Assembly: GCA_947600345.1 (NCBI GenBank)
Contig: CANQGC010000029.1
Span: forward strand, 1 to 17,763
Source of the DNA: an uncultured Clostridia bacterium
GTDB lineage: Bacteria > Bacillota > Clostridia > Christensenellales > Aristaeellaceae
Reading direction: 5' to 3'
Length of the DNA stretch: 17,763 nucleotides
Positions 11,810 to 17,763 of this stretch are shown here, piece after piece. The number at the start of each line of letters is the position of its first letter. The stretch's first letter is position 1. The position numbers and the translations under genes were made by a program. The notes below the pieces were generated by a model, which saw nothing but the letters and a program-made list of their open reading frames with translations, had not been told where the DNA came from and ran no database searches.

Positions 11810-13618
11810 GTGAAGACCTCGCAAGGAAAACTCGCCGTACTGGCGTTTGCGCTGCTGCTGGCCGTCATACTGTTCGTGCCGATGCGCTACGGGCAGGAGG
11901 ATTCGCTGCTGTTGAAGCCGGGGGAGCTTCACATGTCCGTGGGCGACAGCTACAAGCTGGTGTGCTCGCTGAGCTCGGAGGACGTGAGCCAGCGGCTGCG
12001 CTTCTCCACCTCCGACGTGCGCGTGGCGCGCATCGCGCTGGATGGCACCGTCTACGCGGCGGGCTCGGGCACGGCGGTGATTCGCGCCGAGGCCTCGGGC
12101 GGCGCCAGCGCCGAGACGCTAGTGAAGGTGGCGGGCGTGCCGATGACGCAGCTCGAGCTCAATGTGGATCAGCTCTCGATCGACAAGGGGGAGTACAGCG
12201 GCCTGCGCGCCACGTTCAACAGCGACGCCACCGATCAGCGCCTGCGCTGGCTCTCCTCCAATGAAAACATCGTGCGGGTGGATTCCTCCGGCAGGGTCGA
12301 GGGCGTCGGCGGCGGCAATGCCTACGTTTCCGTGATCGCCTCCAACGGCATGACCGCCACGGCGCGGGTGCACGTGCGGGTGGCGGGCACGGCGGTGCAC
12401 ATATCGCCCAACCACATGACGCTGGGCGTGGGCGCGCAGGTGCCGCTGAACGTATCCTACCTGCCGCTGGACTGCACCGACAGCGTGCGGCGCTGGATCA
12501 GCTCCAATCCGACGGTGCTGGCCATGACGGAGACCGGCGCGGTCGTGGCCCGCAATCCCGGCAGCGCCTACGTGACCGTGGTCACGGCGGACGGCCTGAC
12601 CTCCGGCATGAAGGTCACGGTGGAGCCCGCGCCCAAGCAGATTCAGCTGGACCCCACCCGCGCCACGCTGGAGCGCGGCGATACCCTGCAGATGCAGCTG
12701 ATGTTCCTGGAGGAGGACGGCAGCGTCGAATCGGACATGCGCCACCTGGTGAGCTGGTCGTCCACCGACCCGAGCGTCGCCAGCGTCGACGCCAACGGCC
12801 TGGTCACGGCGCTTAAAAGCGGCACCTGCCGCATCGACGCCTCCTCGGACGGCATGGTCGCCTCCTGCCGCCTGAACGTGCAGGTGAACATCCACACGAT
12901 CACGCTCGACCGGAGCGAGGTCTACCTGCTGCGCGAGGAGACGGGCGAGCCGATCCAGCTGCGCACCGAGTACTACCCGGCGGATTCGGATCTGAACACC
13001 ATCATCTACACCTCCGACAACGAGCAGGTGGCGACGGTCACCCAGGAGGGCCTGGTGGAGATGACCGGCGGCTACGGCACAGCGGTCATCACCGCGTCGG
13101 CCGAGAGCGGCGCGCGGGCGGAGTTCACCGTAAACGTGGTCACTCAGCTGCCCGGGCAGGAGGAGCCGCAGGAGGACGAGCCCGCGGACGAGGGCGAGCC
13201 GGAGGCCTGGGACGGCCAGGGCGCGGACGGAGGCTTCCCGAGCGACGAGTTCCCGTCGGACGACGGCGGCGCGGCGAGCATCTGGGGCGAGCCCGGCTCC
13301 GCCGACGGCGAGGCGCCGGTGTATGAGGGCGAGGATATGTACGGCGACGAGGCGCCGGTATACGAGGGCGAGGACATGTACGGCGACGAGGCGCCGATGT
13401 ACGAGGGCGAGGACATGTACGGCGACGAGGCGCCGGTGTACGAGGGCGAGGATATGTACGGCGACGAGTCGTTCGGCGGCGGAGGCGAGGCAGGAGTCGC
13501 TCAGGAGCCGACGCCGCAGATTGTGGTGACGCCGGTGCCGAACGTGACTCAGGAGCCCTTCAACATGCCGGTCGCCGATGTGACGGTGGACCCCGCGGCG
13601 AGGGACGTCTGGAACTGA
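11810..13618 (+). CDS. Membrane-anchored surface protein with five BIG2 domains and a 13-residue tandem repeat
   Basis: A 602-residue protein with GTG start, supported by AGGAGG 7 bases upstream. Residues 7-24 form one hydrophobic segment without an obvious cleavage site, so it is either a signal anchor or an uncleaved signal. Five BIG2-type Ig-like domains follow (about 32-107, 111-191, 195-272, 276-358, 362-444), each with a W/F-S-S/T-x-(N/D) core such as LRWLSSNENIVRV and VSWSSTDPSVASV. From 448 the chain is Glu/Asp/Gly-rich. Residues 502-553 are four copies of APVYEGEDMYGDE (one has M for V). The last 50 residues are Pro/Thr/Val-rich. No sortase motif is seen. BIG2 domains usually act as surface stalks or adhesins; the ligand is unknown. 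Confidence 0.85.
   Translation: MKTSQGKLAVLAFALLLAVILFVPMRYGQEDSLLLKPGELHMSVGDSYKLVCSLSSEDVSQRLRFSTSDVRVARIALDGTVYAAGSGTAVIRAEASGGASAETLVKVAGVPMTQLELNVDQLSIDKGEYSGLRATFNSDATDQRLRWLSSNENIVRVDSSGRVEGVGGGNAYVSVIASNGMTATARVHVRVAGTAVHISPNHMTLGVGAQVPLNVSYLPLDCTDSVRRWISSNPTVLAMTETGAVVARNPGSAYVTVVTADGLTSGMKVTVEPAPKQIQLDPTRATLERGDTLQMQLMFLEEDGSVESDMRHLVSWSSTDPSVASVDANGLVTALKSGTCRIDASSDGMVASCRLNVQVNIHTITLDRSEVYLLREETGEPIQLRTEYYPADSDLNTIIYTSDNEQVATVTQEGLVEMTGGYGTAVITASAESGARAEFTVNVVTQLPGQEEPQEDEPADEGEPEAWDGQGADGGFPSDEFPSDDGGAASIWGEPGSADGEAPVYEGEDMYGDEAPVYEGEDMYGDEAPMYEGEDMYGDEAPVYEGEDMYGDESFGGGGEAGVAQEPTPQIVVTPVPNVTQEPFNMPVADVTVDPAARDVWN
13313..13468 (+). repeat. Four 39-bp in-frame tandem repeats
   Basis: Units at 13313-13351, 13352-13390, 13391-13429 and 13430-13468 encode the same 13 residues with a few silent changes (GGT/GGC-type and TAT/TAC) and one GTG-to-ATG change. 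The near identity implies recent expansion and possible copy-number variation. Confidence 0.92.
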
Positions 13619-13623
13619 TAGCG

Positions 13624-13650
13624 GATGCCACAGGCGCGGCCTGTGGCATC
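13624..13650 (+). terminator. Stem-loop after the BIG2 gene, possible terminator
   Basis: GATGCCACAGGC (13624-13635) pairs perfectly with 13639-13650 around a GCG loop, 5 bases after the stop. There is no T tract, so termination efficiency is uncertain and some read-through into the kinase-ktr genes is possible. Confidence 0.6.
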
Positions 13651-13691
13651 GCCATGCGGGGCGGAGGGCCTCGAAAACGGGGGATGGTTTC

Positions 13692-14627
13692 TTGATCACT
13701 GCCATATCGCTGAATCCCAGCATCGACCGCACCGCCGCGGTGGAGCGCTTCCGGGTGGGCGGGCTGAACCGGGTGGTTTCCCAGACGGACGTGGCCGCGG
13801 GCAAGGGCGTGAACGTGGCCCTGGCCGCCGCCGCGCTGGGCGAGGAGGCCGGATGCATCGGACTGATGTACCGCGAGGGCGGGCGGCTGTTCGAGCAGCG
13901 GCTGGACGGAGCCGGCGTGGCCCACGAGTTCGCCTGGTGCCCGGGCGCGGTGCGCGTCAACGTGAAGGTGTTCGACCGCTCGAAGGGCGAGATCACCGAG
14001 CTCAACGCCTCCGGCGCGCCGGTGGATGTGGCCGCGCTCCGGGAGGTGGAGGCGCTGGTCTCGCGCCACGCGGCGAAGTCGGACTTCCTGGTGCTCACCG
14101 GATCGCTGCCGCCGGGCTGCCCGGCGGACTTCTACCGCACGCTGGCGCGCTCCGCCGCCGGCGCGGGCTGCCGGGTCATACTGGACGCCGACGGCGAGCG
14201 CCTGCGGCTGGGGCTGGAGGCGAAGCCCTTCCTGATCAAGCCCAACCGCTACGAATTGGAGCTGCTCGCCGGGCGCAAGCTGGATACGGACGCGGCGCTG
14301 CTGGGCGCGGCGCTGGACTGCGTGCGCCTCGGCGTGGGCGTGGTGGCCGTGTCCCTGGGCGGCGACGGCGCGCTGATCACCGACGGCAAGCGCGCGCTGC
14401 GCACGCCGGGCCTGCGGGTGGAGGTGCGCTCCACCGTGGCGGCGGGGGACTCGATGATCGCGGGGCTGGCCGCGGGCTTCGCCCGGGGCGGCTCGCTGGA
14501 GGACGCCTTCCGCCTGGGCGTGGGCGCGGCCTCGGCGCGCTGCGCGACGCCGCCCGAGGAGCTGCTTCCCCCGGCGCTCTGCAGGCGCTGCGCCCGGGAG
14601 CTTTTGGTGGAGAGGATGACGGTATGA
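13692..14627 (+). CDS. PfkB-family sugar-phosphate kinase, 1-phosphofructokinase-like
   Basis: A 311-residue PfkB/ribokinase-family protein of the FruK/LacC subgroup. Motifs are SLNPSIDRT at 6-14, AAGKGVNVA at 35-43, LTGSLPPG near 135-142, KPNRYELELL and the catalytic AAGDSM near 251-256 with its general-base aspartate. Members phosphorylate fructose 1-phosphate, tagatose 6-phosphate or fructose 6-phosphate. No fructose PTS or tagatose gene is adjacent, so the substrate is open and I give no gene symbol. The start is TTG, with GGGGGAT 7 bases upstream; the family signature starts right after it. The stop overlaps ktrB by ATGA, which links it to potassium uptake genes. Confidence 0.87.
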   Translation: MITAISLNPSIDRTAAVERFRVGGLNRVVSQTDVAAGKGVNVALAAAALGEEAGCIGLMYREGGRLFEQRLDGAGVAHEFAWCPGAVRVNVKVFDRSKGEITELNASGAPVDVAALREVEALVSRHAAKSDFLVLTGSLPPGCPADFYRTLARSAAGAGCRVILDADGERLRLGLEAKPFLIKPNRYELELLAGRKLDTDAALLGAALDCVRLGVGVVAVSLGGDGALITDGKRALRTPGLRVEVRSTVAAGDSMIAGLAAGFARGGSLEDAFRLGVGAASARCATPPEELLPPALCRRCARELLVERMTV

Positions 14628-15979
14628 CGGCTTTGAGGCGGCGCAGGAGGTTCGACGCGGACCCGCTGCTGGTGATCTCGGCGGGCTTCGCCGCCATCAT
14701 ACTGCTGGGGAGCCTGCTGCTGAGCCTGCCCTGCGCGGCGCGGTCGGGTCGCAGCATCGGCTGGTTCGACGCGCTGTTTACCTCCACCTCCGCCGTGTGC
14801 GTCACGGGGCTGGTGGTGCGCGACACGGGCACGACCTTCAACCTCTTCGGGCAGATCGTGCTGATGTGCCTGATCGAGGTGGGCGGCCTGGGCTTCATGA
14901 CCTTCGCCACGCTGGTCTTCCGGGCGCTGGGGCGGGAGATCTCGCTGCGGGAGCGGATGCTGATCCGGGAGTCGATGAACGAATCGAACCTGAGCGGCAT
15001 GGAGGGCCTGATCCGCTGGGTGGCGGCCAGCGCCTTCGCCGTGCAGGGCGCGGGAGCGCTGCTGCTGGCGCTGCGCTTTGTGCCCATGTTCGGCTGGGGG
15101 AAGGGGCTGTACTTCTCCGCCTTCCACGCGGTTTCGGCCTTCTGCAACGCGGGCTTCGACCTCTTCGGCAACTATTCCAGCCTCACCGGCTTCCGCGCGG
15201 ACGCGCTGGTGAACCTCGCGGTGATGCTGCTGATCGTCATCGGCGGCCTGGGCTTCGGTGTGCTGCGCAACCTGGCGGACCGCCGTCGGGGGAAGTACCT
15301 GTACGTGCACACCCGGCTGGTGCTGTGTGCCTACGGGATACTGACGCTCTTCGGCTTCCTGTTCGTGCTGGTCGCCGAGTGGGGCAACCCGGGCACGCTG
15401 GGCGGGCTTCCCCTCGGCGAGAAGCTGATGGCGGCGCTGTTCCAGTCCGTGACGCTGCGCACGGCGGGCTTCAACACCATCTCCCAGCAGGCGCTTCGCC
15501 CGGCGACGAAGTTCATATCGGGGCTGTTGATGCTCGTGGGCGCGTCCCCGGCCTCCACCGGCGGCGGCGTGAAGGTGACGACGCTGGCGGTGATCTTCCT
15601 CTGCGTGCGCGCGACGGTGCGCGGCGAGCGCAACATCGTGGCCTTCAAGCGGAGCATATCGCTGGAGCTGGTGCGGCGCGCGGTGGCGGTGGCGCTGATC
15701 GCCGTCTGCGTGGCGGCGGCGGACGTGACGCTGATCTCGCTTCTGCAGCCGGAGCTGGACTTCATGGACATCGTGATGGAGTGCACTTCCGCGATGGGCA
15801 CGGTGGGGATTTCGGCCTTCGGCTCGGCGAGCCTCGCGCCGCTGTCCCGGGCGATGATTATACTGACCATGTACCTGGGGCGCATTGGGCCGCTGACGAT
15901 GGCGCTGCTGCTGGCGCGCAGGGACGGCGGCGCGCAGCCCAGAATCGACTATCCGGGCGGGGACATCATGATCGGCTAG
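14624..15979 (+). CDS. ktrB: TrkH/KtrB-type potassium transporter, membrane subunit
   Basis: A 451-residue integral membrane protein with the four-fold M1-P-M2 architecture of TrkH/KtrB. The four selectivity-filter loops are visible: AVCVTGLVV, FCNAGFDLFG, LRTAGFNTI and MGTVGIS, each with the conserved glycine that lines the K+ path. Length matches KtrB (about 450) rather than the longer TrkH. It would take up K+, gated by the KtrA ring encoded next. The ATG at 14624 overlaps the kinase stop as ATGA. A longer in-frame opening reaches back to 13625 but that part is the kinase gene read in another frame. Confidence 0.93.
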   Translation: MTALRRRRRFDADPLLVISAGFAAIILLGSLLLSLPCAARSGRSIGWFDALFTSTSAVCVTGLVVRDTGTTFNLFGQIVLMCLIEVGGLGFMTFATLVFRALGREISLRERMLIRESMNESNLSGMEGLIRWVAASAFAVQGAGALLLALRFVPMFGWGKGLYFSAFHAVSAFCNAGFDLFGNYSSLTGFRADALVNLAVMLLIVIGGLGFGVLRNLADRRRGKYLYVHTRLVLCAYGILTLFGFLFVLVAEWGNPGTLGGLPLGEKLMAALFQSVTLRTAGFNTISQQALRPATKFISGLLMLVGASPASTGGGVKVTTLAVIFLCVRATVRGERNIVAFKRSISLELVRRAVAVALIAVCVAAADVTLISLLQPELDFMDIVMECTSAMGTVGISAFGSASLAPLSRAMIILTMYLGRIGPLTMALLLARRDGGAQPRIDYPGGDIMIG

Positions 15980-16013
15980 CGGCGGCCGGTCGCGAGGATT
16001 TGAGGAGTGCGGA

Positions 16014-16658
16014 TTGCGTATGAAGAAGACGAAGCAGTATCTGGTGGTCGGGCTGGGGCGCTTCGGCTCGGCGCTGGCGCGGGAGCTGATGCGGCAGGGC
16101 ATGCAGGTGCTGGCCATCGACCGGAACCTGGAGGCGGTGGAGAGCCATCGCAGCCTGCTGACCGACGTGGTGCGGGGCGACGCCATGGACGAGGGCGTGC
16201 TCCGGCAGATCGGCGCGCCGGATTTCGACGTGGCCGTGGTCACGATGGGCGACGACGTGAAGGCCTCCAGCGTGATCGTGATGCACCTGAAGGAGCTGGG
16301 CGTGCCGCGCATCGTCGCCAAGGCGAGCGACGATTTCCACGGCAGGATGCTCACCCGGCTGGGCGCGGACAAGGTGATCTTCCCGGAGCGGGATATGGGG
16401 CGCAGGGTCGCGCATAACCTGATATCGGAAAAGATCATGGATTTCCTGGAGCTCTCCCCCGATTATTCGCTGATGGAGGTGCGCGTGCGCCCCGAGTGGG
16501 TGGGCGTGCCGCTCAAGCAGCTGAATCTGCGCGCGAAGAACCGGATCAACCTGGTGGCGGTGCGCAGCGGCGAGGACATCGACGCCATGCCCGGCCCGGA
16601 CACGGTGCTGGGTGCGGAGGACGTGCTGCTGGCGGTGTGCCAGTCGGAGGCGCGCTGA
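16014..16658 (+). CDS. ktrA: KtrA/TrkA-type RCK regulatory subunit of the K+ transporter
   Basis: A 214-residue cytoplasmic protein with an N-terminal RCK (Rossmann) domain, GLGRFG near 13-18 and the acidic residue after the second strand (AIDRN), and a C-terminal RCK_C/TrkA_C domain from about 135. KtrA forms an octameric ring that binds ATP/ADP (or NAD(H)) and opens KtrB. I use TTG 16014 because GAGGAG ends 6 bases upstream; ATG 16020 would be 12 bases away, though the protein would differ by only two residues. It lies 34 bases after ktrB. Confidence 0.92.
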   Translation: MRMKKTKQYLVVGLGRFGSALARELMRQGMQVLAIDRNLEAVESHRSLLTDVVRGDAMDEGVLRQIGAPDFDVAVVTMGDDVKASSVIVMHLKELGVPRIVAKASDDFHGRMLTRLGADKVIFPERDMGRRVAHNLISEKIMDFLELSPDYSLMEVRVRPEWVGVPLKQLNLRAKNRINLVAVRSGEDIDAMPGPDTVLGAEDVLLAVCQSEAR

Positions 16659-16679
16659 GGAGGTCCGAAGGAGGTTCGG

Positions 16680-17192
16680 ATGGTTCAGGAGGCGCGGGGC
16701 GTATTGGTTCTGGACGACGCGGCGGACGCCCGGCTCGCGGGCCGGGGCGGAAGCTGGATCGGCGTGCGGCTCGACGGCGAGGAGGGCGGCAACTGGCTGG
16801 AGCGGGCGCAGGCGGCGCTGTGGGAGCTGCGCAAGAGCTGCGGCTGGGTCTGCGTGGCGGCGAATCGAACCGGCGCGGGAGCCGCCGCCGCGCTGGCGGC
16901 GCAGCTTCCGGTGGACCGGCTGGCGCTGACCGGGAGCAAGCTGTTCGACCGCTGTGGGCCGAGGCTCGCGGGCCAGGCGGCGCGCCTGGAGCGCTTCGCC
17001 AGGCGCAATCTGGCGCTGGTGGCGTCCGAGGTGCTGCTCATCGGCGCCAGCGACCGGGAGATTCGGGGCTTCGCCTCGATGTTCGGCAGGCGGCGCGTGT
17101 GCGCGCTGGAGGAGGGCGGCGAGAATTTTTACACCGCGCCCTGGGGCGAGGTTAACGAAAATAACTTGCTTATTCCCCGGAAATGTGTATAA
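16680..17192 (+). CDS. Protein of unknown function following ktrA
   Basis: A 170-residue protein starting at ATG 16680, with AAGGAGG 5 bases upstream and only 21 bases after the ktrA stop, so it is very likely co-transcribed with the K+ genes. It has alternating helix/strand character with a Gly/Ala-rich turn (ANRTGAGAAAALAAQLPVDRLALTG, about 60-85) and a buried-strand segment (LALVASEVLLIGAS). That pattern could fit an alpha/beta fold, but no catalytic motif is clear and I do not recognise a family. No signal peptide or membrane helix is seen. The last residues (NENNLLIPRKCV) are encoded by AT-rich DNA that doubles as the next gene's promoter, and the TAA stop lies inside the TATAAT box. Confidence 0.72.
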   Translation: MVQEARGVLVLDDAADARLAGRGGSWIGVRLDGEEGGNWLERAQAALWELRKSCGWVCVAANRTGAGAAAALAAQLPVDRLALTGSKLFDRCGPRLAGQAARLERFARRNLALVASEVLLIGASDREIRGFASMFGRRRVCALEEGGENFYTAPWGEVNENNLLIPRKCV

Positions 17193-17193
17193 T
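17166..17193 (+). promoter_or_regulatory. Promoter of the lipoprotein gene, overlapping the upstream stop codon
   Basis: TTGCTT (17166-17171), a 16-base spacer and a perfect TATAAT (17188-17193). The TAA stop of the preceding gene (17190-17192) is contained in the -10 box. AAAGGAAG precedes the ATG at 17253. Confidence 0.75.
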
Positions 17194-17252
17194 ATACTAG
17201 GATGACCTCCGAGGCGGAGGAAAAAGAACTGGAGACTGAAAGGAAGAAACGC

Positions 17253-17763
17253 ATGAGAGCTACTTTTGCTAAGGCGCTGGGCCTGGTGCTCGCGCTCGCG
17301 CTGGCGCTTTCCGGCTGCAATCTGATCGGCATCGATCCCAAGATGCAGGCCGACGAGGACATCGCCAAGATCGACAAGGACTATTCGAAGGTGGCCGCCA
17401 CCTACGACGGCGGCGAGGTCACCGTGGCCGACGCCGTGAGCAACTTCTATACCAACTATAACCAGACGGCGCAGATGTATGCCTACTTCGGCCTAACCAT
17501 CGGCCACGATCAGGTGCACGGAATCATCGAGGACAGTTTGACCTCCGAGGTCCGCAACCGGATCGCCGCGGCCCACTATGACGAGGGCGGCAATGCCCTG
17601 AGCGACGAGGAGCTGGCCGACGTGGAGGAGACCGCCAGGACCACCGCCGAGACCAACCTGGAGGACGCGGAGGCCTCCGCCGCCGGGGAGAACGACGAGG
17701 AGCGCGCCGAGAACGCCCGCGTGCTGGTGCACGCCAACGGCGCCGATTACGACGCGCTGTACG
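17253..17763 (+). CDS. Lipoprotein resembling SurA/PrsA-type foldases (3' end cut by window)
   Basis: The frame from ATG 17253 is open to the window edge, giving 170 residues of a longer protein. A lipoprotein signal peptide is clear: ALGLVLALALALSGC with lipobox LSGC at 19-22, so it is probably anchored to the outer face of the membrane. Then comes a segment of the type that starts SurA_N domains (VAATYDGGEVTVADAVSNFY), an amphipathic region rich in Gln/Tyr, and an acidic helical stretch (LADVEETARTTAETN). PrsA/SurA proteins help exported proteins fold; the parvulin isomerase domain, if present, lies beyond the window. AAGGAAG is about 7 bases before the ATG. Confidence 0.7.
   Translation, partial: MRATFAKALGLVLALALALSGCNLIGIDPKMQADEDIAKIDKDYSKVAATYDGGEVTVADAVSNFYTNYNQTAQMYAYFGLTIGHDQVHGIIEDSLTSEVRNRIAAAHYDEGGNALSDEELADVEETARTTAETNLEDAEASAAGENDEERAENARVLVHANGADYDALY

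Noticed and set aside
13313..13468. CRISPR-like 39-bp periodicity
   Set aside because: The units are contiguous, in frame and encode a protein repeat within the BIG2 gene.
13625..15979. 784-residue frame appearing to fuse an N-terminal region to KtrB
   Set aside because: The N-terminal part is the kinase gene in another frame, with Gly/Arg-rich nonsense composition. KtrB starts at 14624.
14249..16438. Very long minus-strand frame opposite ktrB (729 codons), with similar ones at 12119-14098, 9512-11404 and 7746-9278
   Set aside because: High GC makes stop codons rare in antisense frames. These are rich in His/Arg/Gln/Ala, lack ribosome sites and oppose genes with clear family motifs.

Overview
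The window is a GC-rich bacterial chromosomal segment. It has dense, often overlapping genes, AGGAGG-type ribosome sites, frequent GTG/TTG starts and sigma-A promoters of the TTGACA-17-TATAAT type. QueH, KtrB/KtrA-type potassium transport, bacterial Ig-like (BIG2) surface proteins and a LSGC lipoprotein together suggest a high-GC, probably gut-associated member of the Clostridia (Christensenellales-like). The taxonomic guess is inference. I saw no tRNA, rRNA, CRISPR array, transposase or phage gene.

Layout. (1) 2-3678, plus strand: the acidic C-terminal end of an unrecognised protein, a calcineurin-like phosphoesterase, a short intergenic tandem repeat and hairpin, a diacylglycerol/lipid kinase, epoxyqueuosine reductase QueH and biotin ligase/repressor BirA. 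(2) 3679-4465: a 787-base convergent intergenic region with no credible gene. It holds two inverted copies of a hairpin-rich element of about 270-300 bp. Each copy starts just 3' of a gene and reads in that gene's direction. (3) 4466-7616, minus strand: a secreted Pro-rich protein, then a substrate-binding protein, permease and ATPase of a SsuABC/TauABC-like importer of unknown substrate. (4) 7617-7778: back-to-back consensus promoters. (5) 7779-10588, plus: a secreted CAP-domain/BIG2 protein with a strong terminator, then rpiB with its own promoter. (6) 10599-11636: a perfect 18-bp stem-loop between convergent genes, then minus-strand radC and a small unknown gene overlapping by ATGA. (7) 11637-13650: divergent promoters, then a membrane-anchored five-domain BIG2 protein with a four-fold 13-residue repeat. 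(8) 13692-17192, plus: a PfkB sugar-phosphate kinase, ktrB, ktrA and an unknown 170-residue protein, closely packed or overlapping. (9) 17193-end: a promoter overlapping the preceding stop codon and the start of a lipoprotein resembling SurA/PrsA-type chaperones, cut by the window edge.

Most genes are housekeeping (tRNA modification, biotin, pentose phosphate, K+ uptake) or cell-surface. The least explained feature is the paired structured element at 3714-4455. Its two copies keep their helices through paired base changes while loops and one whole hairpin vary, which suggests selection on the folded RNA or DNA. I do not recognise it as a named RNA or repeat family.
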